Assembly: GCA_943736015.1 (NCBI GenBank)
Contig: OX031065.1
Coordinates: forward strand, 37,648,427 to 37,712,426
DNA from: Tridacna crocea
Taxonomy: Eukaryota; Mollusca; Bivalvia; Cardiida; Cardiidae
Reading direction: 5' to 3'
DNA: 64,000 bases
Positions 1-12,300 of this stretch are shown here, in pieces. The notes under the pieces were generated by a model. It was given only the letters and a program-made list of their open reading frames with translations, was not told the DNA's origin and made no database searches. Made by a program: the position numbers and the translations under genes. The first letter of the stretch is position 1; each line of letters opens with the position of its first letter.

Positions 1-310
1 TTGTGGCAGCGTTTGATTAGTCACTAACGTTTTGTTCCTAACCGACTGTGGGATAAGACAATAATATAAGTTTGCAATTTTTCAGAAGAATATTTTTCAA
101 TAGAATATTCCACATTTAGAGGTTTTATAGGATTACAGAGTTTCCTAATCGATCTTTTATATGAACAGGCACATTTCAAAAGATAGGGGTGAAAAATTTT
201 GGCGAACAACTAACATAAACCTACGCAGAATTACGACGAAAACAAAGCGACGTATTGGAATTGGTATCACAAGAAAGATTAGATTTGTCTTAGAATTGAT
301 GAGAGAAATA

Positions 311-3300
311 ATGTCTGACGATGAAGAATATCGCTCTTCAGAAGATGAAGAATATGTTCCGACAGGTATCAGTTATGAAGCTTTGAAAGAAAAAAAAAAT
401 CGGCTTTAAACAATCATATTAGCCAAAACGTGAAGGAATGAGATGCACAAATTTTGAAGATCAAAGTACCAAAAGTAATTTGCATCAGCATCCCCTCTCA
501 TGCCATTATCAGAGCTTCAGATAGAGGAAGTGATTTTGATTTTAAAATTGAAACTATAAATTACTCTCCACCAAACCCTATGTTGTGGGTACTCATTAAA
601 ATGGTCTCATTGAGACGATTCTAATGAGGACACACAACAAAGGGTTTGGAAGTGAAATAATTGATTTAGAGTACCAACACTCCTTCTTATCTGGTGCTCT
701 GCATTATCATCCATTAGGATAGAAAAGTCATTCTGTGATTTTCTGCTTAAAATTCCAGATGGTGAAGAAGTATCAGAAGAGGAACATTCAGGAGAAGAAG
801 AGAATCTTGATGCCCTAAAAGAAGATGGTGAGCCAGTTCCACTTGGTAAACGTAAAAGGAAGAGTTCTAAGAAATCACCAAAGAAAACTTCAGGACCAAG
901 GTATTTAGATTACTGAACCTTCGACTGCCACACATGAAAAAGGGAGATTTGGACATTTGTGTAAAGTATCATCTCGGATCAGCCTGTGCTTACTAATCCA
1001 AAACAACAAATTCTATTCTTAACCCTTAAAGAACTGGAATCGACTTAACTTGTTTTTGTGGACAGTGTAGATCAAGATCAGACTGCACAGAATGTGCAGT
1101 CTGATCTTAGATCTACAGTCCAGTATTTTGTTACATATTCTGGCAAAGAAAAAACTTGGTACAGCAATATATCAGATGATTTTCCTATTTAAAACTGTCT
1201 CTTGTTCTAATTCAACACTTTAACTCTTTACCACATGACAAAATTTTAGACTGGTTCAAATTGAAAGCATTTGCAGACGACAAAATTAAGGTACCTGAAA
1301 ATTTGAAATTTGTTCTGGGAAGGGTAAAAAACACTGTGGGAAAAGGAGAAAATGCTGGTTACCAGCATTTTCTCCTTTGCCCACAGTGTTTTCAAAAGGC
1401 TTCTTTCTCAGGGGCGTCAAAAGTAGGGATTGTGTGGTAATGGGTTAAGGGTTAATGTAATTTTCAGTTTTGCAAGAATCTGCTGTAGGTTAGAATCTTA
1501 TGTAGTCATAAAATGCCTTCTCAGATTAACCTGCATGGACTGTGTAGGCAAATCTGAGACAACTTTTTACACAAATGTCTGAATGCCCTTTTTGCGTGTT
1601 GCAAGCCATATGATCACTTGGTTTTATATTCCAGCCTGCAGTAATGTCACAAACATTTGGTCAAGTTAGCAATAACAAAAAGCTGATTCTGTTATCACAT
1701 AGGCTCAGTTATCTTTCTTTTTTTTTCAATTTAACTCTTTACCACACGATAAAATTTATATCTGTCCAAGTTGAACTACTTGCAGATGGCAAAATAGAAG
1801 TAACTGCAAAAATGAAATTTGCTTTGGGAAGGGTAGAAAACATTGTTGGAAAAGGAGAAAATGCTGATTATCAGCATTTTCTCCTTTTCTAACAATGTCT
1901 TTTTAAAGGTTTCACTCTCAGGGTTGTTAAAAGTAGGGATTGTGTGGTAAAGAGTTAAGGGGAATAGCTGAAACTTGGATTCCTGAATAGAAATCTTTTT
2001 TTCATATAATAATTACGTATGAATTCTTGATTTTTGGATTAGTCTAGAAGTTGTCACATGGGACAAGGTTAATTCTTTCCAGTCACAAAATTTAAGATTA
2101 ATCCAAGTTAAAAACATTTGCAGATGACAAAAAAATGTGTCACACATGTGTCGCACATACTGGACTGTTGTATTTTGGGAAGGGAGAAAACATTGTGTGA
2201 AAAGGAGGTAATGGTATTTACCAGCATTTCCTCTTATTCTCACAATATTTTTTTCAAAAATGTCATTCCAATGGTCAATGAAGTATATTATCGTTTGGTA
2301 AAGAGTTTCATAGGTATCTCAAGCGTAATTGTTGATAAAAACTAGGAAACGCACTGGAGGCATTAAACTAGAAGGAGACAGTACAACTCCTACTGAAGAA
2401 ACTGAGGGAGTAAACAAAGAACTAGAAGAACAGATCAAATTAGAACAAGAAAAAAAGAAAGAGGAGCAGGAAAAGAAAAGAGCAGATGATCTCTGGTCAA
2501 GCTTTATGAGTGATGTTGGAAAACCACCACCAAAGAAGACTTCTTCTGGCTTAGGATCCCTCTGCTCAGTTAGGAAGGTGTGGTTACTTTGTAAATTTTT
2601 AGTATTATTAAAAAATTACTGGTTAGTCTTGCAACTTTCTGATTGTAGACATGTCTGATATTCTAGTCACCCTCCCTTCAGATAAAGACTAAAACCTACT
2701 TTTCTCAAATTGCATTGAAAAATTGTGGTTGCTCCATTTTCTGCACTTTTTTCAAAAGATGTCAACAGCAGGGAGTGTGTATAGTTTTATGTATGTAGAT
2801 ATGTATTACCAGTAAATCAAAACATCAGATGAATAGTATAATCACATACAATGAATAAACACTAGAAAAATATATGATAAAGTTAATAATGTTATTATGC
2901 AGTATGAGATTATTAACATATATGTCGTAGTCCAAACTGGAATCCAGGCAGATCCGGAATCTGCCTAGACCAAACTGGAATTTGTCTATAACAAATCAGG
3001 ATTCCAGTTTAGCTTTGCAACTCTACAATCTGCCTAAACCAAATTTTAATAATTTCTCGTTGAATATAGGGCATCTACATATAAATCATCTTACTTTTAA
3101 ACGTAAACTCCAAAATAAAAGCAATTTAAGTCAGAAATTCAGAGTAAATATAAATTTTGAATGTTTTGTACTAATAAAAAAGGTGGAAAAAAGAGTGATT
3201 GTGGAGAAAATCATATAAAATGCTTTAAATGAAAATACTTCTCAATTGTAAACATAATTAAATCAATATAAGTAAACATAATTAAATCAATATATTATAA

Positions 3301-6300
3301 AAAAAATATTAGAAAACGATGCATTTTGGTCCACACAAAATTTGAATTCTAATTTGGTCTAGGCAGATTCTGGATCTGCCTAGATTCCAATCTGGCCTAC
3401 GACATATACATTCAGGTGAAACAGCATATTAACTCATTACCAAACGACAAAATTTTAGGTTTGTCCAAATCGAAACCATTTGCAGACGACAAAATAAGAG
3501 TGACTGAAAATTTGAAATTTGCTTTGTGAAGGGTAGAAAACAATGTGGGAAAAGGAGAAAATGCTGGTTACCAGCATTTTCTCCTTTTCCTACAATGTTT
3601 TCTCGAGGCTTCTTTCTCAGGGTCGTCAAAAGTAGGGATTTTGTGGTAATGGGTTAAATGACATTCAGCATTTTCCAAAGTTTATCTGTGTGACAATAAA
3701 CATTCAGAAAAAAAAAAAGAAGATGCGCGTAATCTAGCTTTTTTTTCCCCATTTTTTCATGGATCTCTTTTTTACTATGTGTGTTTAAAATCAAACACCA
3801 TCTTTTGAACCATGTATGAACAATTTCCAACATTCAAATACTTGTACATTCAATACAGATATTGTTCATTTATTATACCCCCTACAACATAGTGGAGGGG
3901 GGTACACTGGAATTGCCATAGCTGTATGTCTGTCTGTCTGTCCTTAGACGTAAATTTGTCGGAAGCAATACTCAGGCCTCCTAGTGAAACCTTTAAAAAC
4001 CTTTAATTTCAGAGCAAACCTTTAAAACCTTTACATATCCCCAGAAAACCTTTAAAACGCCAAAATAGCCTGTAATTCTCACTCAAAACCTTTATATTTG
4101 CTCTGACTGGTTGCCGTGCTAGCTTAAAGCAAGTAATGGATTTTGTTCTGCATTTTCCCTTCTTTTATGTGTAGTTAAACAATGCTGCTTTTGTTTCTTT
4201 CATCTTGAGTTTTTCAGAATGCTGTTGTGTTCACCAGACTACCATGCAGTAGCTGTTTGCAGTAGTGCACTCACCAAACCATGGATGGTGTCATGTTATC
4301 AGCATTATGCACCATGGACCTGGATGCTTTAGGTTGGAAAATGATTGGGTGATTATAACAAATGCAAAGTTCTACTGATTGTGACAAGTTGAATAAAGAA
4401 AGAAAAAAAAAATTCAGGTCTGGTGAGATGTTTGCACTACTGTAATGATGGACAAGGTTTGGTGAAGCTACAGCATTCTGAACAAAGGTGATGTAGATCC
4501 TACACTGTAAAACAGGAGCTATGTATGATATAAATATGCAGAGAAAATAGGTATACACATTAAATAAGGTATGTATTATATTGCATAATTCAAACAGTAT
4601 ATAACATCAAAAAATGACATTGGTATGACTGTGGGTTTAATAAAGAAATGAGAACTTCGACGAAAATAGCCTTTATTTACTCTTTATTTTTTCATATTTT
4701 ACACTAAAAGGCCTTTATTTTCATACATTGGAGCCTTTATAAAAACCTTTATTTTTGTTTTGGCCTGCTAGGAGGCCTGAATACTCCTACAGTTTTTCAG
4801 TACTGAACTCAGATTAATACACATGGTTCCTATAGATATGAAGTTGTGCATGTGCGATTTGCTGCGGAATTATCTCCCTTTGAGCTTTTTTCACATTTTA
4901 CTTTTGTACTAAACCATTCTGCATTGTGTGACAGAGACCTATTTTTTTTTTTCAATTTTTTTTTTAAATTCAATGTGATATCATTTTCATAATTCTTTGT
5001 ACATGTAGTATATTGGTACTGGAATATATATTGGTATACTGGAATCAGCCTGTCTGTCTGTGTGCCCGTCCATGCGTCCGTCTGTGTGTCCGTCCATGTG
5101 TCCGTCTGTGTACAAAATCAAAGCGGTTGAGGGGGGTATTAAGTCACATTCAGTGACAGCTCTAGTTTTAACTTGACTTTTGAAGCTAAACAAATTACTC
5201 TTTATGACTACTTTCCGAAATCCAAGGTGACAAAGATAATGTGATAATGAATTTCAGCCTGCAACCACTGAAAACAAAACACCTGTTACAACCAGCCAAC
5301 CCACCTCAACAGCAAGTCCAGCACAATCTAAAATCACAGTGACCAAGGTTTATGACTTTGCAGGAGAATCTGTCAAGTGAGTTGTTAATATACCTTGGCC
5401 CAGTTTTACAAAAAACTTTTAAAAAATCCACTAATAATCTCAGTGTCTGACTTGTTAGTTGAAAGAAGCAAATTAATGGACTAAGTTGGAACAGACTTAA
5501 GCCCATTACTTTGCTAAAGTTAGTCTGAAATGTTGTGTCAGCTCAAGATTTCAGAATGTCACTGGGTTTATAACATTAGTTAACCCATTACCACTCAATC
5601 CCTACTTTTGACACCCCTGAGAAAGAAGCCTTTTGAAAACACTGTGGGAAAAGGAAAAAATGCTGGTAACCAGCATTTTCTCCTTTTCCCACAGTGTTTT
5701 CTACCCTTCCCAGAACAAATTTCTATTTTTCAGTCACCTTTATTTTGTCGTCTGCAAATGCTTTCAATTTGGACCAGTTCAAAATTTTCTCGTGTGGTAA
5801 TGAGTTAAACACATGTGAAATAAAGAACTCATTTCAAGTTGGAAAATGAATCAGTTTTAATTTGTGCAAAATAAGAGATTTAGATTCCTCATGAAAATGG
5901 GCTCAGTACTTATTATAATTTGTCTGAATCCTAAAACTGCTTTGGCTTGGTAAAGATTTATGTGACAAGGATAATAAAATGTGCTTGAAGATAAACTTGA
6001 AATAACTAAACATGCTTGACAACACAGTTCTTTATGGGATATTATACCAAGTTAGGTTTAATGTGTTTTTTAACTCATTACCAAACGACAATATTATATA
6101 TTAATTTTTGTCCATATTGAAAGCATTTGCAGACGACAAAATAAAAGTGAATGAAAATTTGAAATTTGATTTGGGAAGGGTAGAAAACATTGTGGGAAAA
6201 GGAGAAAATGCTGGTTACCAGCATTTTCTCCTTTTCCCACATAGTTTTTTAAAGGCTTCTTTCTCAGGGGCATCAAAAGTAGGGATTGTGTGGTAATGGG

Positions 6301-9300
6301 TTAAAGAATGTTGATTTGGTTAATTTAGCGTATGCCTTTTATGGTTTTTTGGGTTTTTTTTTTTTAAAACAAAATGCTCCTACAACTTAGAAGTTCGCAC
6401 ATTCAAACACAGTTTTATATGAAACACAGTCTTGACTTACACTGTTTTTGAAAGTGCCTTTTGTTCAGCATTGAAAGGGAAATCGGCCATCCATAAGTAC
6501 ACAAAGTCATATACATGTAGTGATATTTTATTTCAGAGTAACAAAAGAACTTGATGTTAATTCTAAAGAAGGTAAAGCAGAGTTAAAGAGACAACAAGAA
6601 GAAGAAACTCAAAAGGATTCACCGGTGAATAAAACAAATGCTATAGGTTCCAGGTACCTTTAACTGTTTATCTCACAACAAAATTCTCGGTTCATCGGTC
6701 TTCAAAGCAACACATACTAAAAATGTGGTTTCAATGGTGGTAGAAAACATTCTTGAAAAAGGATAATATGCTTCTTTCCCCAGTGTTTTTGTATTTTTCC
6801 ACAATGTTTTCAAAGGTTTATTTCCTACTCCTTAACCCTTTCCCAAACAACAAATTTTGAATTGTTCCAAACTGAAAGAGTTTGCTGACAACAATTTTAG
6901 ATTTGCAAAAAATGGCAGAAAGTTCTCAAAAAGGGTAGAAAACACTGTGGAAAAAGGAGAAATTGCTCATTACGAGCAATTTCTCCTTTTCCCACAGTGT
7001 TTTCGAAAGACTTTTACTGCAGACACGTAAAAACCAGGGCTTGTTTGGGAAAGGGATAAAACTTTAGATTGCTAAGTAAAGGGTTAAGATGTTCTATGTT
7101 TTATAGCATGTCCAGAAACTGTGTCAGTTTTATGGCATGTCCAGAAACTGTGTCAGTTTTATGGCATGTCCAGAAATCATACCAGTATATTTACTGATCA
7201 TTACACAAAACTAAGCAAGGAGAGTGTTTAGTAAAGAAGTTAATTACAGTCTGCTAATTGGCCAAAAAGCATCTTCAATTTCTTTCTAGGCTAGGATTGA
7301 TAAAAATTTCTATGTTCTACTCCAACTGTAAATTCCAATACTTGCCGATGAGATGAAAAGTATTGTAATATAGAAGACAGGCTTAGTTTTCATACAGTTT
7401 ACACTCTACTATAGATGTGTGTGTGTGCTAACCACCATTTTCCCCTTTTTCCTCAAATCTTTTCAAAATCCTTTTTTACTCAAGGTCATTTAAGCCCTTA
7501 CCAAATTTCAAAATATTAGACTGGACCAAATCGAAAGCATTTGCAGAAGACAAGTTAAAAGTAGCGGAAATGGCATTTTCTGTATTTGATGGGGTAAAAA
7601 AGATAGTGAGAAAAGGAAAATCTCCAAAGACTCTTCCTATAGGGTTAAAAATTGGATTAGTGGGATTAAAAGTTAAACAATCTTTTTGTTAAGGCTTAAC
7701 TTTTTAAAAGCTGAAAATGTCACTGAACAGTATCAGTCTGATAATAGAAAAGAATCTGCTGTCATATTCTGAATCATCTAAAGCTAGAGTATGGCATATG
7801 TATCAGACAGTAAACACTTAGTGAAGATCAGACTGCATGTTTTGCAGATTTTGCTCATTCTACATGCAGTCTTCAAAACCATCTGTAGTTGCTACTAGAA
7901 TTTTTAACTCTTTCCCATACAACCAATTTTTGGACTAGACCAAATTGAAAGCATTTGCAGAAAACAATTCAACTCCTGCTGAAAAGATGATTTATGTCTA
8001 TGATAGGGTAGAAAACATTGTGTGACCAGCATTTTCTCCTTTTCCCACAATGTTTTCAAAAGGCTAATATTCCAGACCAGTAAAAACCAGGGATTTTTGG
8101 GGAAAGGGTTAAGATTGAAATCATTCTAAGTAGGCCAGGTAAGTATTCATAATGGCAAACTATTTTTTCTTTACAGTAGTGTAAAAAGATCCAGTGGTGG
8201 GTTAGGAGGTGTGTTAGAAAAGATAAACAAAAAACCTAAAATGGGAACTTTGGTAAGTTGCCTTGATCAATGATCTTAGTTCATTTAATTTGATTTTATG
8301 ATTAATATTTTTGAAATACAAGTATGCCCTTCAGAAGATATGAGCCATGCTGTGTGTTATCAAATAACAAAATATTAGACTGGTCCATATTGAAAGTATT
8401 TGTTGATGACAAAATTGTTTCATTTATGAAATTTTTCTCTGACAGGATAGAAAACCTCATGGGAAAAGCAGAAAATGCTGTTAAACAGCATTTTCTTCTT
8501 TTCCCAACAGGTTTTCAAAGGCTTTTCTTCCCAGAGTTGTGAAAACCAGGGATAGGTAGAGAGTTAAGAGGATTTACTGCCTCTGATAAAGGTATAGACC
8601 TTTGTCAGTCTCTGCAGTCTGGTCAGCAAGGCATGGGTCTTAACTTTTTTTTCTATTTGTATTGTTTTGTGCAAGTCAAAGGACCATTTCATCTCTAGAT
8701 GCAGCCAGTCAATAGACAAAATGGGTTTCAACGATATGTTGTTGTTTATGTGATGACGTGCTTGGTATTAACCCATTACCACACAATCCCTACTTTTGAC
8801 ACCCCTTAGAAAGAAGCCTTTAGAAAGCATTGTGGGAAAAGGAGAAAATGCTGGTAACCAGCATTTTCTCTTTTTCCAACAATGTTTTCTACCCTTCAGA
8901 GAACAAATTTCGAATTTTCAGTCACTTTTATTTTGTCATCTGCAAATGCTTTCAATTTGGACCAGTCCAAAATTTTGTCGTTTGGTAATGAGTTAAACAT
9001 TGCAGAGATGCATTAAACTTCCATTTGCCAGAATGGCTCATATTTCATTTTAGGAACTTAACCATTTACCACACAGCAGAATTTTAGACCTATCCAACTG
9101 GAAAGCATTTGCAGAAAAAAATTTCACAGTGGTTCAAATGATGCAATTTTTCTTTGATAGAGTAGAAAACTTTGTTAGAAAAGGAGAAAATGCTAGAAAA
9201 CAGTATTTTCTCCTTTTCCCGGAATGTTCTGAAAAGCCTTTTATGTAAGGGGTGTTAAAGTCATCAGTGTGTGGTAAAGGGTTAAACATCTCTTTCACAT

Positions 9301-12300
9301 AAAACTTTGCAGGAGAAGATTTTAAAAAAGTCAAGAGTAAAACATGAATAATCAAAACATTTGACATTTTCATTTATGAATTCATGTTAGAAAAATAAAA
9401 CTTCCGTAAATGGTAAAACACTGTGTGCTAACATGCAAAGAAGAGTCAGCACATAGTAATAAGTAAGTAAGGCTTGCATTTTGCAACAATCTTATTGCTT
9501 CTCATCAAGTGTACTTAAGCTTGTTTTGTATGTATTCACCTTGTTTGAGGAAGATAAAAAAAAAAAAAAATGCTTTCACATGTTTTTGGTATAATGTTAT
9601 AAAAACAATGTGTATGAATTGTGGTAGCATTTTTTTATGCTAAATGTATAGATGCATGTACGTTTTCTTTTTTTAGCTCTACTGGCTGAAAGCCAGCAGA
9701 GCTTATGTCGTGGTGGGGTTTCCGTTGTCTGTCTGTCCGTTAGTCTTTTTCTTGTTTACGCGATAAAGTATGCATTTGTAGCTAGATTTTCGTGAAACTT
9801 GCACAGTTTGTTTATCTCATCAATAGCTTCAAACCTATTGATTTTGAAAAAAAATCCAACAAACAGTATGGGAAAAGCAGTCATTTCAAGTTGAAAATTT
9901 CAAATTCTTGTTTACACGATAAAGTGTGCATTTCTTGTCAGATTTCCATGAAAATCACACAGTTTGTTTATCAAATCAGTAGCTTCAACCCTATTGATTT
10001 TGAAAAAAATCCAAAAAAACAATATGGGAAAAGTAGCCATCTCAAGTTGAGAATGTCAAAATCTTGTTTATGTGATAAAATGTGCATTTGTAATCAGATT
10101 TTTGTGAAACTTGCAGTTTGTTTATTTCATGAACAGCTTCAACCCTATGGATTTTGAAAAAAATCCACAAACAGTATGGGAAAAGAGGTCATTTCAAGTT
10201 GACTGCCAGTAGAGCATATTCAGGCCCTTCAGGGCCGTCTAGTTTTGTGAATGCTGGTATGATAACTATGCTTTTTAGGGATTCTGCTCTACATGCAGAG
10301 TTGGATGGTAGCACTGAATAAACATAAGTGTTTGAGTGATGAAAAATAGCAGTTATTGCATAAACCCTTTACCACACAATCACAATTTTTTATGACTTGG
10401 AAATAAGCCTATTGAAAACATTGTGGAAAAAGGAGATAATGATGGTAACCAGCATTGTCGCCTTTTCCCACAATGTTTTCTACCCTCTCAAAGAGAAATT
10501 GCACAATTTTAGCCACATCGAAAGTTTTGTCTGAAAATGCTCTCAGTTTGGGAAAGGCTAAAAATTTTGTCAACTGGTAAGGGATTAAGGGAAATTTCAT
10601 TTGCAGGCCATCAACATACACAAAATAGCTTTTCGAGCTCTTGCATTTACCTGTTACTTATTTCCTGGTGTCCCATAGTAAACAAGATTTGTAGTTAATC
10701 TTTATGGTACTGAGTATGGAATGGACCTTTTCAGGCTGGAAAATTATTCGAAATATTGCTACTTTAGGATAATTTAGGCCAGAATATGTAACAGAGCAGA
10801 CAGTGTAAATCCAAGATCAGACAGCACATTCTATGCTGTCTGACTCGCACTTTCTGCAAAAAAGCCAACTCGAGACAGTTTCTATACTTTAACCCTTTAC
10901 CCCATAAGGCTTTTCTATGGTATCTCTAATTGACCCTAAATAACAGCAAGGATGAAGTTGTTTCTTATGTGTACATGACAACTTTTAACCCTTTACCACA
11001 CAATGACGCCTTTTAACGACCCTAAAGAATATTCCTTTTGAAAACATTGTGGAAAGGGAGAAAATGCTGGTTACCAGCATTTTCTCCCTTTCCCACAAAG
11101 TTTTCTACCCAATCAAAAGAAAATTGTCCCATTTTAGCCAAATGCTTTTAATTTGGATAGGTCTAAAATTTTACCGTGTGGTAAAGGTTTAATAGCATAG
11201 AAAAAATTGTGACAAAAGGTGACATTGCTCTTCACGAGCGATTTCACCTTTTGCCACAATGTTTTCCAAAGACTCCTACAAGCAATGCGCAGAAATGAGG
11301 ATCTATGGAGTAAAGGGTTAAGAGTGACCATTTTATGAGAACCAGTGGCTTTGAAGAATTGTTTATTTCCAAAAATCAAGAGATTCCTTGATTCCATGAT
11401 TTCCTGTTCTTGGACATGCCATCTCTAGCCTGAGTGATGATGTTCCAGTATTACATGTATTTTTTGTATGCTAATTTTTTCATGTACAGGAAAAATCCAA
11501 ACTTGATTGGGAACAGTTTAAGGAGAAAGAAGGTATCGATGAAGAACTAAAAATTCACAATAGAGGAAAGGAAAGGTACTGATATCTCCTCTAAATATTA
11601 TAATTATGTTTTTTTACCAGCACTTTGGAAAATTTATGACTTTTCTAAAGTCTTCAACTGTTATGGTAGCTACCAACTGCTTTTCTGTCCTTTTTCTCTC
11701 AATATTTTCTGTACTGTTTATTTCTTGACGATATAGGAATACTGAGTATGCATTTGAAGGAAGTAAATAGAATTGCAATTTTTTTTAACAGCACTGGAAT
11801 GCAAAGTATACAGTTTTACCTCCTCACAGAACAAATCTGTGTCTTGACAAGCTTGAAGACTAAGACTTCTGAAGACATTGTTGGAGAAGGAGAAAATACT
11901 GGTTACCAGCATTTTCTCCTTTTTCCAAAATGTTTATAGTGAAAATAAAGTCTAAAAAAAATTAATGATTCATTTAACCCTTTACCAAACGACAAAATTT
12001 TAGACTGGTCCGAATTGAAAGCACTTGCAGCCAACAAAAAAAACGTGACTCAAAAGTTGGAAATTTGTTTTGGGATGGGTAAAAAACATTGTGGGAAATG
12101 GAGAAAATGCTGGTTACCAGCATTTTCTCCTTTTCCCACAATGTTTTCAAAAGGCTTCTATCTCAGGGTCATAAAAACCAGGGATAGTTTGGTGAAGGGG
12201 TAAGTCTGCCTTCTGCAAATGTTTTTGAATTGGACAAGCATTGATTAAGGTTTTGTTGTTTGATACAAATTTGATTCTGTTATAAATGTTTTGTTTTATT

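Noticed and set aside
161..310. Earlier in-frame start for CFDP1 at 161
   Set aside because: The extra residues are basic and unlike the acidic family N terminus, which begins at MSDDEEY.
3879..5115. CRISPR-like or satellite array in the TGTC repeats
   Set aside because: The repeats are simple TGTC-type microsatellite or minisatellite units with no spacer structure, in a eukaryotic genome.
5608..5808. Open frame with [18 protein letters not shown] and its many relatives on both strands
   Set aside because: Every instance lies inside a P hairpin element. The same palindrome codes similar peptides in both directions, and no splice or start context supports a gene.
9792..10157. 121-codon open frame with internal repeats
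   Set aside because: It is the translation of the ~155-bp tandem repeat at 9752-10200, not a protein gene.
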